From positions 19,873,001 through 19,937,000 of the forward strand of contig CM032233.1 of NCBI GenBank assembly GCA_019009955.1: a stretch of 64,000 nucleotides of DNA. The letters run 5' to 3'. Shown here piece by piece: positions 35,828 to 46,540 of the stretch. The translations under genes and the position numbers were made by a program. Under the pieces are notes generated by a model. The model worked only from the letters and a program-made list of their open reading frames with translations, had not been told where the DNA came from and searched no databases. This stretch comes from Riptortus pedestris (lineage: Eukaryota > Arthropoda > Insecta > Hemiptera > Alydidae). The first letter of the stretch is position 1; every line of letters starts with the position of its first letter.

Positions 35828-36327
35828 CCCCCCCACCCCCCCCCCCCCCCACCCCCCCCCCCCCCCACCCCCCCCCCCCCCCACCCCCCCCCCCCCCCAC
35901 CCCCCCCCCCCCCCACCCCCCCCCCCCCCCACCCCCCCCCCCCCCCACCCCCCCCCCCCCCCACCCCCCCCCCCCCCCACCCCCCCCCCCCCCCACCCCC
36001 CCCCCCCCCCACCCCCCCCCCCCCCCACCCCCCCCCCCCCCCACCCCCCCCCCCCCCCACCCCCCCCCCCCCCCACCCCCCCCCCCCCCCACCCCCCCCC
36101 CCCCCCACCCCCCCCCCCCCCCACCCCCCCCCCCCCCCACCCCCCCCCCCCCCCACCCCCCCCCCCCCCCACCCCCCCCCCCCCCCACCCCCCCCCCCCC
36201 CCACCCCCCCCCCCCCCCACCCCCCCCCCCCCCCACCCCCCCCCCCCCCCACCCCCCCCCCCCCCCACCCCCCCCCCCCCCCACCCCCCCCCCCCCCCAC
36301 CCCCCCCCCCCCCCACCCCCCCCCCCC
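35828..36327. other. 500-base A-plus-15-C array, probable assembly gap filler
   Basis: Seven C, thirty perfect units of A plus 15 C, and a partial unit make exactly 500 bases with no variation. Left is a tandem unit cut in mid-module, right is a Gypsy pol cut in mid-gene. Long open frames of Pro or Gly/Trp across it are meaningless. Confidence 0.75.
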
Positions 36328-38520
36328 ACCTCTTCATTAATTGGTTCTCTTGTACTTGGAAAACACGATAAGAAATCGGCCAGTCTATTGTTTGTCCCCT
36401 TACAGTACTCTATCCTGTAGTTATACTCCATGAGATTGATGGCCCATCGTACCAAACGTGAGTTTGCTGTTTTAGCAAGGTCCCTCTCAGGTCCAAATAT
36501 CCTCTCCAGAGGCCTGTGGTCTGTCCTAAGTACAAATTCTCGCCCAAGTGGGAATTGACGGAATTTCCTAACTACAATGACCAAGGCCAGGGCCGCTCTA
36601 TCAATTGGGGAATATCTTTTTTTTGCCGGTGTTAAAGTCCTTGAGGCGAACAAAATGGAGCATTCAGAGCTACCCTCCATTTTATGGAGTAACACAACGC
36701 TGACTCCATTTAGGCCCGTCGCAGGCCAAGATTACAGGCTTCCGCAAATCATAAGGTACGATGGTGTCTTCAGCTGATAACAAAGTTTTCACCTTCTCAA
36801 ACACTGCATGTTCCATTGGTGTCCATTTCCATCTACTCTTCGTGCCAGTCAGGGCATGCAACGGGGCGCATATAGCATGCAAATTTGGAATGAACTTCTC
36901 ATAATAATTGACAAACCCCCAAAAAGGCCCTTAATTCCTTTACGTTCCGAGGTTACTTTGCTTCTCGAATGGCAGCTAATTTGTTTTTAGATGGATGTAT
37001 GCCATGTTCGTCATTTCGGTGGCCCAGGTATTCCTTCTGTAGAAACTAGCATTTTGCCCACTTTGCCCTCAGACCTGCTTTCCGTAGTCGCTCCAAGACC
37101 TCTCGCAGAACACTGACGTGCGAGTTGAGATCCGCTCCTCCAACCACAATATCATCCAATAGAACCCCTACATCTATTCCGCCTAATAGCTTCTCCATGT
37201 ACCCTTGGAATTTCGCCGGACAAGACTGTAGGCCGAAGGGAGCCTTTTGTGCCTATAATATCCTTTATGTGTGGAAATGGTCAAATATTTCTGGTCATCA
37301 GCTGCTACTCTCATCTGCAGATAAGCGTCCTTCAAATCAATTACGGAAAAGATTTTGGACCCGTTCAATCTAGCTGTCAGGTCATCAAATGTCGGGAGAA
37401 GATGGCTCTCGTGTATAATACTAGAATTCAGAGTCACTCTAAAATCCCCACAGATTCGAACAGCGCCACCTCCGTTATCCACATTGACCGTTGGGGTGCA
37501 CCACTCTATCAGTGTTTCAGTGGGATCCACTGGTTCCAGAATTCCATCCCTCACTAACCGAGCCAACTCATTTTCAATGGCTTTGAAGGGACACGTTGAA
37601 CAATGAATGCAACGGGCCTTGCCCCTGGCTTTAGGTGGATTCTCGTTTCAACCCCAGCAATTGTCCCTAGTTCTTCCCAGAAGTCATCTGCAAATTCCTT
37701 AATAATTCTTTTTACAATTTTGGGACGCTCCCCATTCACCTGAGGGAGTTCATTATCTCCTTTAACAATCTTCCGCACTTTCACCTGCTTAAGAAGACGT
37801 AGGTTGAAGCTAGGCACCAGGGAAGCCCAAACAGTGGGACGTCCTCATCCTCCAGGAGGACTACTACCGGAAGAGTCTTTGTAAGTCTACCCAACCTGAC
37901 TTGGATCTTAGCCCTGCCCATAACAGCTAGTGGATTCTTTCCATACCCTGTTATAATTTCTGAAAAGGGCCTGAGTTCCTGATCCGCCTATCTGACACTC
38001 TCCCATAAGGATTCAAATTGTACTGACACGAGCGCCAGAGTCAAATTCCATGTGGCAAAATTTACCATTCAAATCTACATCTATAGTGGCCCTTGGGACT
38101 TTACTCCTAACTGGTCTTACTTCAGCTGTATGATCCTCATCGTCCCGGGCGGCTGGGATATTGTCCAATTCTACAGAGCGGACTCCCTTGGAACGACCTC
38201 GCTTCCTCCGTTCTGGACACATTCGAGCATAATGACCCCGCTTTGAACAATTCCTGCAGTCAGCTGAAGCAGCAGGACAAGAAGACCGGCCAATACCACA
38301 CTGCCTCCCACATCTCAGGCAGAATTTAGGAGATGTCTTCTGGGCCACCTGTAGAACATCCCCTTCCGAGGTGCTAGGGTTCTTAAAAACCTCCCCCTAT
38401 CTCGTTCCATCGCTAGAGCGAGTTCCAACAGCTGCTCCGATTTTACAGGTACTCCTGCAAGATCAGTCCCATCTGGCCATCTTTACCTTATTGCATATGC
38501 TCCATTGCCTAGCGACCGTA
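36328..38520 (-). pseudogene. Gypsy-type LTR retrotransposon, gag end to RNase H
   Basis: On the minus strand, from high to low coordinates: a gag C-terminal helix (about 38480-38400), a CCHC knuckle (CRNCSKRGHYARMC) with a preceding Cys cluster (38348-38230), and the protease start with FDSGA (about 38030). The RT linker follows (37817-37554), then RT with RICGDFRVTLN, FSVIDLKDAYLQM (37566-37183) and LLDDIVV (about 37165). RNase H starts with ILACD (about 36740) and continues SRTLTPAKKRYS, FVLRTDHRPL and NRLADFL (36695-36340). Frameshifts and stops separate the parts, so it is inactive. It encodes Gag-Pol for reverse transcription of its own RNA. Integrase and LTR would lie beyond 36328 but are lost at the contig break. 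The 5' side ends at a (TA)n near 38538. Confidence 0.85.
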
Positions 38521-38533
38521 TAGCATATGGTAC

Positions 38534-38571
<38 letters not shown>

Positions 38572-38575
<4 letters not shown>

Positions 38576-39037
38576 CCAAGAGCCCCTCGCCCGCTCTTAG
38601 CTGTGATAGCCATCCATTACTCTGCTATCTCCATGATATATTTTAAAGCATTTAGTTTCTTTTATTTTCTACTTTCTTTTAGGTTCATATATTTATTGAA
38701 GAATCATACAATTAAGACAATTTACAAATATTTGCATATTACAAATTGTGACTTATTTCCAGCTTTTTTATTTTACATTTTGTAATAAGCTGCCGTATTC
38801 AACAGAAAAAATAAAATACATTAAATGGTATATAGATACGTACATTTATGAAATATCTAAATACATTTATAAAAATCGAAATAAGCACTTAAGATATGTA
38901 TTAAAAACGTACGGAAGACACCTTGATTTTTCACTTCGTTTGCTAGAGGTGACTAGTTCCTTTATTTAGTTTTTATTTATAATTCTTCTCAAACTTTTCA
39001 TATTGCAGAGACTAATCTCCTCATTTCGGGGTTTCTT
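38572..39037 (+). repeat. AT-rich interspersed repeat F, copy 1
   Basis: It starts right after (TA)n with GCCAAGAGCCCCTCGCCCGC and runs to CTCCTCATTTCGGGGTTTCT. Copies at 46075-46540 and 57485-57950 are nearly identical over about 465 bp. No coding capacity, class unknown. Confidence 0.7.
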
Positions 39038-39397
39038 CCCCATTTTTTTCTACAATGATACACATAACAAACGTTGTTTATTTTGTTATTCTAAGTAACT
39101 TTTGTTATTTACACTTTTATCGTATACCGAAGATTAAATTAGATATACGCTAATAACTTTAGCGGGAATCAACAATTTCATTATTACTCACTAATGCGTC
39201 TGTAATATAGGCGTATTTGAAAAATCAAAAAATGAAAGTTATGTTTTTAGATTTACATGATAGTTCTAACTATGATTTGGAAGTAACAAATCTCCCCACA
39301 TTAATGGATTGTTTTCCGAGAGGAAATATGTACATTATTGATAATATTTAATGATAATAAATGCTTTTCATATTGCAGAGACTAATCTCCTCATTTC
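39028..39397. repeat. Insertion bounded by 34-bp direct repeats
   Basis: The 34 bases ending repeat F at 38994-39027 recur exactly at 39364-39397. The sequence between contains, on the minus strand, pieces of the interspersed repeat of 24.1 and 35.2 kb (GATTCCCGCTAAAG) and, near 39310-39360, a stretch like the Helitron fragment at 29200-29250. Confidence 0.55.
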
Positions 39398-39665
39398 TCC
39401 TCACCTTGGCTTGTATGCTAGTTAATTAGCCATGGTTCTGAGCCATATTAACAAAGAAAAAATACTTGATGTGTATGCTCTCTAAAGAGAGGTAGACTCT
39501 CTTCTGGTGTCTTTGTTCTCTCTCAACAGCTGGAGCTGGGTCGTGGTAGTTCCCAGGACTGACACATAGATGGCAGCACCCGCGGGGAAAATATGGTTTC
39601 TCGTCTGTTTCATTGAAGATGGAACAAGCCGCCCACTTAAAATAAGCTGAGCTATTTTACAATAA
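39398..39665. other. Unassigned, LTR-like composition
   Basis: GC-richer than its surroundings and ending with AATAAA at 39661. It could be a solo LTR fragment, but no paired terminus is visible. Confidence 0.3.
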
Positions 39666-40550
39666 AGAAAGCCCATCCCGTGCGGTGTCCCTCAAGGCTC
39701 GGTCCTAGCCCCACTGCTATTCTCTATCTACACCGCAGAAATAGTAGGCCGGCAGTACCACCGACAGGTACATCTATCCGCTTACGCTGACGGCCTAGCA
39801 ATATTCAGCACTTCCATTAACCCAACGCGAGCACTCACCCTGCCCTCCAACGCGTGCCAAGAAATATCAGACCTCCTACACAGAGTAAACATAGATATAA
39901 ATCCAACCAAAACAGATGCCCTAATTTTTTCTTTCCACAAACCTGGTAGAGGGTGGCTACCATCCTCGTTTCCACTCGACGACACTACCATACCCATCTC
40001 GAGAACAATCACGTACTTAGGTATCCCCCTAAACAGACACTTACGTTCCTCGACCCACCTACAAAGAAAACTTAAAAGTACTAGGATGAAATATGCCTCC
40101 CTACGACACCTCCTACTGACCCCGAACCTGAGCCTCAGACTCAAATTATTAATATACAGGGGAGTACTACAACCTGCTCTACTCTACGGCGCCCCTCCCC
40201 CTCCTAAGATACTTGACAAAATCATCATTAAAGAGCCTCGAATCCTTCCAAAATGGAGTCATCAGAAAAATTGTCAGGCACTCCTCCCTCGCACACAGCA
40301 CACACGCACAGATAAGGGAGACACTGGAACTGGAAAAAATAGAACAGACGATCAAAAAGCGCCATGCAAAATTCATCGACTCAATCCAGTAACTCCCCAA
40401 CCCTCTCTTCTCAACAATCGCCCCTCCCCTACTCCCTGAAAACTGGCAAGGAAATCGAGGAAACAGAGTGCGACTCATTGACGTCACTACCCTACCCTAG
40501 TCCCAACAAATAACAAACCTTGTAAATACAATAATGTAAATATGTATATG
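39666..40550 (+). pseudogene. Jockey-type LINE, RT C-terminal part, copy a
   Basis: The frame from 39666 reads [20 protein letters not shown] (RT motif B) and then AYADGLAIF, in which the catalytic YADD has become YADG. It continues through [16 protein letters not shown] to [12 protein letters not shown] (about 40190), where a frameshift occurs. The tail has the family's TGTAAATACAATAATG 3' end. Two relatives lie at 41.57 and 53.54 kb. 5' truncation is the usual result of target-primed reverse transcription. The lost Asp and the frameshift make it inactive. Confidence 0.8.
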
Positions 40551-40777
40551 TGACTAGAAAGGATAGCGGTTAAATATTGTAAACAAATATTTAAATAATT
40601 TTCAGTTTACAATTTATTAGCTCAATTTATTGACATAGTCCTAATTTATTGACATATTTCTTACTTCGTTGAACTCCATAACTTTAAAGGCCAAGATTGA
40701 AGTCCTTAGTGATTATATAAGCAAGTGCTGCCAAGCCGGCACACTTGTTTGTTTACAGTTCGAAGTCAAGTGTCAAT
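40551..40777 (+). promoter_or_regulatory. Putative 5' flank and UTR of the HPS1-like fragment
   Basis: The sequence runs without interruption into the ATG at 40778 and is conserved in copy 2 (52929-53138). TATATAAGCAAG at about 40715 is TATA-like. No start site can be proven. Confidence 0.3.
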
Positions 40778-41313
40778 ATGCATTGCATATTAGTCTTTGG
40801 CCATCTTAATGATATTGCGTTTTCAAAGTGCGACAAGAAATTTGTCAAGCACATAAAAAAACTAGGGGAGAATAACGGGATTGAAGATGATGGACAGGTA
40901 TATTCCAGCTTTCTTGCAGTATATATATATCATCTATTTTTGGCTGTTACATAACCATTATTTTAGTCTGATGGTGATGAAGAACTCAATATTAATTTTT
41001 GTTATACAATTGTTTTCACCAATTTTTACTTCCCAACGGATAATAAGCTCTCAATTTGGGAATTCCTATACCTCTATTCAATGCCAAGATGGTATCAATA
41101 TGGTTTTTGATGAGGTATTTACAGTTTTAACTCTCATTTCTAAATAATTCTTAAAGTATAAGTATACAATTTAAGTTATATATCGTTTACTTCTTTCCAG
41201 TATATGGGATATCTTTTTGTCACAGTTGCAGTTGAAGATATCCAGTAGCTTAAAAGGATGCTTGGTATTTGTATATCTATTGTACAACATCTCTGCGGGC
41301 CTAATGTTTTTGT
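40778..41313 (+). pseudogene. HPS1: HPS1-like gene, exons 1-3, broken (BLOC-3 subunit)
   Basis: Exon 1 (40778-40897) starts MHCILVFGHLNDIAFSKCDK and ends with an acidic stretch at CAG|GTATAT. Exon 2 (40967-41114, after TTATTTTAG) reads SDGDEELNIN, then in the next frame LFSPIFTSQRIISSQFGN and SIQCQDGINMVFDE. Exon 3 (41201-41313, after TTCTTTCCAG) reads YMGYLFVTVAVEDIQ and has GTAAGTA as donor. The pattern fits the N-terminal longin-like region of HPS1, which with HPS4 forms the BLOC-3 Rab32/38 exchange factor for lysosome-related organelles. A one-base slip in the T5 run of exon 2 and TAG at 41246-41248 break it. Later exons are absent. The assignment rests on remembered family features; the exon structure itself is well supported. 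Confidence 0.55.
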
Positions 41314-41566
41314 GTAAGTATATTATGAAAAGAACAAAATTCTTATAATTTTATCCATGTCTTTATGAAATATAATAATGTAGATAATATCATCTGATGT
41401 GTTTTATTAAGTGTACAATTTTCCTTGGTTATTTTTATAATCAACTTTGCTTGGAAGATAATTGTAGTGAGTGGTCTTACAACTAGTGCTGCATGTTTTG
41501 TTATTTTCATTTGGAAACATTCTTTTTGGTTACCATTCAAATGGTAAATTTATTAATGAATTAAAT

Positions 41567-42190
41567 TTTCTTTCCACAAACCTGGTAGAGGGTGGCTACC
41601 ATCCTCGTTTCCACTCGACGGCACTACCATACCCATCTCGAGAACAATCACGTACTTAGGTATCCACCTAAACAGACACTTACGTTTCTCGACCCACCTA
41701 CAAAGAAAACTTCGAAGTACTAGGATGAAATCTGCCTCCCTTCGACACCTCCTACTGACCCCGAACCTGAGCCTTAGGCTTAAATTATTAATATACAGGG
41801 GAGTACTACAACCTGCTCTACTCTAAGGCGCCCCCTCCCTACCTGACAAGATCATCATTAAAGAGCCTCCAATCTTTCCAAAATGGAGTGATCAGAAAAA
41901 TAGTCAGGCATTCCTCCCTAGCACATAGCACACACGCACAGATAAGGGAGGCATTGGAGCTGGAGAAAATAGAACAGACGATAAAGGAGCGCCACGTAAA
42001 ATTCTTCGACTCACTCCAGTATCTCGCCAACCTTCTCTTCTCAACAATCGCCCCTCCACTCCTCCCTGAAAACTGGCAAGGAAATCGAGGTAACCGTGTA
42101 CGACTCATTGACGTCACTACCCTACCCTAGTCTCAACAAATAACAAACCTTGTAAATACAATAATGTAAATATGTATATATCTAAATAAA
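41567..42190 (+). pseudogene. Jockey-type LINE 3' end, copy b
   Basis: 5'-truncated at [15 protein letters not shown], inside the HPS1-like intron 3. It runs through [20 protein letters not shown] to LIDVTTLP and the TGTAAATACAATAATG tail. A one-base change after LLYS (TAA at about 41825) breaks the frame. The same truncation point in copy 2 shows that the insertion preceded the segmental duplication. Confidence 0.75.
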
Positions 42191-42608
42191 CTAGTCTAGT
42201 CTCTGCCTGAATACCGGCAGTCTTTTCTTTCGTCTTCTCACCTCCTACTATCTCTATCACATATCTCCTTCTTTCCATATAAGACCCAAAGGGTATACCA
42301 GCTACCCTAAAGAAGTTTACAAAAAATAAAAATTGTACAATACATAAATAATCCAACTCCTCCTTAAAATATTATCACTGATACAGCAAAAGGGCCTTTT
42401 AGCTCAACCTTGGCGTCTACAAACACCAGCCTTTTGTTTTATTTTTCCTTGTTTCAGAACAGTATATTTACATAAACTATAACCTATTAAAAATGTCTAC
42501 TTGTATCTGTAGGGTTGTTTATACAATTTAACAAAAAATAGAAAAAGATAATAAAACATCTAACTGGAACACGAACAAAAAAAAAAAGGAAACAAGTATG
42601 ACAAACGT

Positions 42609-43325
42609 CTAACAAAGCGAAAAGAAAAAAATACTAGCTAAGATTTTCTGCTGATTCGCAGCCGGTAGTAAATCATCGTCCGGATGAAACAAAGGTGCCA
42701 TTGCTGCGACTGGACGAAACATTCCCTTGCCTGACGGCGTTTTAACAGCCCGGATGATACCGTCTTCGCCAGGATAGACATGAATGACTCTCCCGACAGG
42801 CCATTGTCCAACCATGGAGCGTTGCGGCTGGGGGCCTTCTGAGATCGCAAGAAGGGACTGAACAGACTTCACGCCTGCTTCCCAAATACCGCCAAAATGT
42901 GGTGCATATGGCGGGTTGATGCCTTTCGGTGCTGCGCAGGCCTCGAACTTATCCACCTTCTGAAGAAGAAAGGAGTAGACATCCTTTAAATATCTGGAAG
43001 CTCCAACAAAATTCATTCCTCTATTATTCGACTTATCGATGTGCAGTCCACAGTGATAATGTCGGTGATGCATATTGGTGATGATTAGCCATGAAGGATG
43101 ATATTTCCTGGGAAGGAGTATTGGATGTTTAGCAGCTGCTAATATAGGTGCGGACTGCAGCCTGCCACCCACTCTGATAATGCCCATCTCGTCGATGTAC
43201 GGTGAAAGCTGGCTGTAATCTGTAATGTTAGAGGTAGATTTTGTTAGTCTTACGCACCTTAACTTCGGCTTTGTGTTTTCTTCAAAGGTGTTAAGAACTG
43301 ACTGTTGGTTGCGTGGTGGTCTCAT
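42609..43325 (-). pseudogene. BEL/Pao integrase termini joined, copy 1
   Basis: The 238-codon frame contains MGIIRVGGRLQSAPI and HPSWLIITNMHHRHYHCG (zinc-binding region of BEL integrases), then RYLKDVYSFLLQ and YAPHFGGIWEAGVKSVQ. It ends with the C-terminal domain MVGQWPVGRVIHVYPGEDG (DUF5641-like). The D,D-35-E core between them is mostly deleted, so no integration activity is possible, although the frame is open. Confidence 0.8.
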
Positions 43326-43399
43326 GATGTATTGGCCTTTTGCTTAATGTATTGTTGTTATGGTAGAGTGTTCTTCACACTGTTCGTCTTCAGGATATT

Positions 43400-43922
43400 G
43401 GCGATCATGAGATTTAGGTTTTTCGAATTCCAAAAAGGCCTTTATATTATCCTCGATTGTGGATCGTGCCTCGGTGAAGAATGCGACGCCTTCAGGCATG
43501 TGGATGTTGTTTAGCTTCCCAATGACAACAAGTCCAAATACTGTTGGAAGAAGATAGAGTTGATCAATTCCAGAATGAAAGGGTGCACCGTTTATTTACA
43601 TGAGGTATAGATCCATGCCTATGAGAATGTCAACATCTCCGGGAATGTGGAAACTTTGATCGGCAAGGTTATAATGAAATAGATGTTGGACTCTATCTTG
43701 AGGGAGAGTAAAATTAGGCAATGGTGGAGCTATTGTGTCAACAATAATGGCTTCTGTAAATAGTTTTGTTGAAATGTCCTTTGTATTCAGTTGGCACAAA
43801 GTAGTTCCTTTGGGCGTTGATAGTTGAGCACCGCCTAAACCAGTGTTGGTCCCCTTGTAGGCGGTGATTGATGAACCAATTCTTTTTGCCGTTGCGAAGG
43901 AAATAAATGTTTGCTGACTTCC
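43400..43922 (-). pseudogene. BEL/Pao protease region, copy 1
   Basis: In frame after the stop come GSQQT, KRIGSSITAYKG, and IPGDVDILIGMDLYLM (about 43650-43600), the retropepsin C-terminal ILIG motif. Another stop follows where copy 2 continues (MLINSATFHSG). The acidic Asp-Ser-Gly motif is split by the stop at the gag end. Confidence 0.75.
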
Positions 43923-45464
43923 TTAATCTAAGACAGCTCGTGCAGAATGTAGCTGACCGTTTCTACCAATTTTGGTGATTTCTGCTATGCCAAGCAATGT
44001 AGCACATGATCCAGGGATGTGGGGAGCTGGGTTGGATCCGAAACCAGAGAAGGTTCTGTTCTGACAAGTTTCAGATTCTATTCGGTCGGGTTCTTTCGGG
44101 GACGTGGAACCTGTGTCTTCATGAAGTAGGCTATGATGTTTCATATTGCAGAAACGACAGGCCCACTTTGACGGGCAGTCTCTTACCAAGTGTCCTGAAC
44201 TTAGACAATTTCCACAACATCTCAGAGACTTGACAAATGAGATTCTGTCATCAGGTGGTGTAATGCTAAACTGGTAGCGTCCTGGCAATGAATGATTGGC
44301 CTGACAGTAAGGGCAGTGTTGTAGCTTATTTGACTTGAAATGAAGTTGTATCTTCTTATCTCCAGATGTCTGCCTTTGTGGATGAGGAAGGTGTGCAGAC
44401 TGGTTGCTGACGTTTGCAGAGGAGTGGAAGGAGACAGCATTATATTTTGGAGATCGACGATTTGGAAATAAAACACCGTAAGATTTCTTGGGTGCTTCAA
44501 TGTTGGAAGTGAAGGATGCTGAACTTAAATCTCTTGACATGGTTATGGCAGTCTTGCTTTGCCTAACGAACGTGATGACCTCGTCTGCAGTCGGAAATAT
44601 TGTGCTTGAGTCCCGTGACAACTCAAAATTCCTGCGAGTTTGTGGATCTAGAGTGCGAAGTGCAAGCGTTGCCAGAAGAAAGTCCGAAAGATCCTCTAAA
44701 GCCAGCGAACGAAATTCCTCAATGCTGTCTGCAACGTTGACTAAAAATTGCTCATATCGCTGAAGTTCAGTCTTGACTTCCTTGGAATCACCTTCCAAGA
44801 TCTGTTGTACATAAAGCGAAGCAAGGACTCGAGGGTTGTCATAATTGCCCTTTAATTTTTTCCATGCAAGCTCATATGATTCTTCTTGAACTGAGATCTT
44901 TGATATTAAAGACGCTGCGTCCCCGCTGAGGACTCCCAGTAAATAATATAATTCTTCTGTGTTCGACAATGTAGGGTCATTGTGGACTATAGGCTGAAAG
45001 GTATCCCTGAAGTGTGACCACTTCAGTAGGTCTCCAGAAAAGTGAGGTAATCGAATAGGAGTCAGATTAGGCTTACAAGGTGCCATAAAGGTGGGATTCT
45101 GTGATATCCTCGGAGTGTTAAATGTGGCAGCTGACGTGCTTGCAGGGTACAAAGTTTCAGCAGGGATAGATTTTCGATGGATTGCCATGAGATAGGATTT
45201 TGCTGTTATGAGATCACCCCTGATAAGATCATATCTTTCTTCCCAGTCATCAGAGTGCGTGGTATTGATTAAGCCATGTACGTGCAGAAATTGCTCCCAA
45301 CACGTCTGTAGGTCAGCGAAGTTAGCGGTAGCAGCTTCCAAACGGGCCTCGAAGAGTAGGCTATCTTCAGGTTTGTCTAAACAGGCATTTCCAGCCGAAG
45401 CAATGCCAAGGATGATTTGCCATAACTTGCGAAATTTGCGCTCAAGAGATGCTAAATCAGACAT
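43923..45464 (-). CDS. BEL/Pao gag, intact 513-codon frame
   Basis: ATG at 45464 begins MSDLASLERKFRKLWQ, the N-terminal coiled region. The Gag core follows with IRLPHFSGDLLKWSHFRDTF (residues about 140-160) and YYLLGVLSGDAASLI, typical of the DUF1759 family. Next is a basic linker and a Cys-rich zinc region (HCPYCQANH, CCGNCLSSGHLVRDCP, CRFCNMKHHSLLH). The frame continues toward the protease and ends at ARAVLD followed by a stop at the position where copy 2 reads LDSGS. That one change removes the protease active-site Ser and uncouples pol. Gag would assemble the particle that carries element RNA. Intactness over 513 codons is notable in this graveyard. Confidence 0.85.
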   Translation of the reverse strand: MSDLASLERKFRKLWQIILGIASAGNACLDKPEDSLLFEARLEAATANFADLQTCWEQFLHVHGLINTTHSDDWEERYDLIRGDLITAKSYLMAIHRKSIPAETLYPASTSAATFNTPRISQNPTFMAPCKPNLTPIRLPHFSGDLLKWSHFRDTFQPIVHNDPTLSNTEELYYLLGVLSGDAASLISKISVQEESYELAWKKLKGNYDNPRVLASLYVQQILEGDSKEVKTELQRYEQFLVNVADSIEEFRSLALEDLSDFLLATLALRTLDPQTRRNFELSRDSSTIFPTADEVITFVRQSKTAITMSRDLSSASFTSNIEAPKKSYGVLFPNRRSPKYNAVSFHSSANVSNQSAHLPHPQRQTSGDKKIQLHFKSNKLQHCPYCQANHSLPGRYQFSITPPDDRISFVKSLRCCGNCLSSGHLVRDCPSKWACRFCNMKHHSLLHEDTGSTSPKEPDRIESETCQNRTFSGFGSNPAPHIPGSCATLLGIAEITKIGRNGQLHSARAVLD

Positions 45465-46018
45465 AATGAATGATGAAGATCAAGCGAAGCTAGGGTTGGA
45501 AGGAAGAGAAGACAACATAGAGAGAGAAAGTGAGAGAAATAGGCAAAGAGCTATAGGACGACCTAACATCTATGTGGTGTACTAAGGCTCTGATGAAAGA
45601 AGAGAAGTCCATGTGATTAGCAATGCTTAAAAGTGATGAATGGGTTCAAAAGGCAAAGATAAGGAACAGGATCAGAACAGTGGAGTCAGTAGGACAACAG
45701 GAGAGAGTAGAGCCTCTCATTAGTGGCAGCAATATTAGTTTCTTTCTCACACCCCTTTTAACAACATGAGTGAGTAAACGAAGGAGCATCCAGGGGGAGA
45801 CCAGGATGGAGGGAGAAAGAGGGAGAGCACCAGATCAGCATCGAGAACATCATCACAATTTCATCAGCATCCCTTGAAGTAATCATTAATCTACTAACAT
45901 ACTAACACATATATGCCCTGCAATAGTCCATCCCCCATCCCCATTCGTGAAAACTCTATACATGAAAAATGATTATAATTATATATATATATATATATAT
46001 ATAATATGTATATCTATA

Positions 46019-46074
<56 letters not shown>

Positions 46075-46540
46075 AAGCCAAGAGCCCCTCACCCGCTCTT
46101 AGCTGTGATAGCCGTCCATTACTGTGCTATCTCCATGATACATTTTAAAGAATTTTATCTCTTTTATTTTCTACTTTTTTTAGGTTCATATATTTATTGA
46201 ATAATCATACAATTAAGACAAATTACAAATATTTGCATATTACAAATTGTGACTTATTTCCAGTTTTTTAATTTTACATTTTGTAATGAGCTGCCGTATT
46301 CGACAGAAAAAATAAAATACATTAAATGGATACATAGATACGTACATTTATGAAATATCTAAATACATTTACAAAAATCGAAATAAGCACTTAAGAAATA
46401 CATTAAAAACCTATGGAAGACACCTTGATTTTTCAGATCGTTTGCTAGAGGTGACTAGTTCCTTTATTCAGTTTTTATTTATAATTCTTCTCAAACTTTT
46501 CATATTGCAGAGACTAATCTCCTCATTTCGGGGTTTCTTA
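46075..46540 (+). repeat. AT-rich interspersed repeat F, copy 2
   Basis: Follows a long (TA)n (45979-46072) with GCCAAGAGCCCCTCACCCGC and ends CTCATTTCGGGGTTTCT. Colinear with 38572-39037 and 57485-57950. Confidence 0.7.

Larger units (their letters stand above)
42195..45945 (-). mobile_element. BEL/Pao retrotransposon, RT/RNase H-deleted, copy 1
   Basis: Minus-strand order gag, protease, (deletion), integrase end. Flanks 45465-45945 and 42195-42608 are non-coding and conserved in copy 2. They should hold UTR and LTR parts, but I find no matching pair of LTRs. The whole RT and RNase H part and the integrase core are gone, and the same junctions occur in copy 2. Confidence 0.8.

Noticed and set aside
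35726..36695. Long Gly/Trp or Pro/His repeat open frames on both strands
   Set aside because: They only reflect the C15A array, which I judge to be a gap filler.
36328..38520. Endogenous retrovirus with envelope
   Set aside because: Only gag end, protease, RT and RNase H are visible; no envelope sequence is present in the window.
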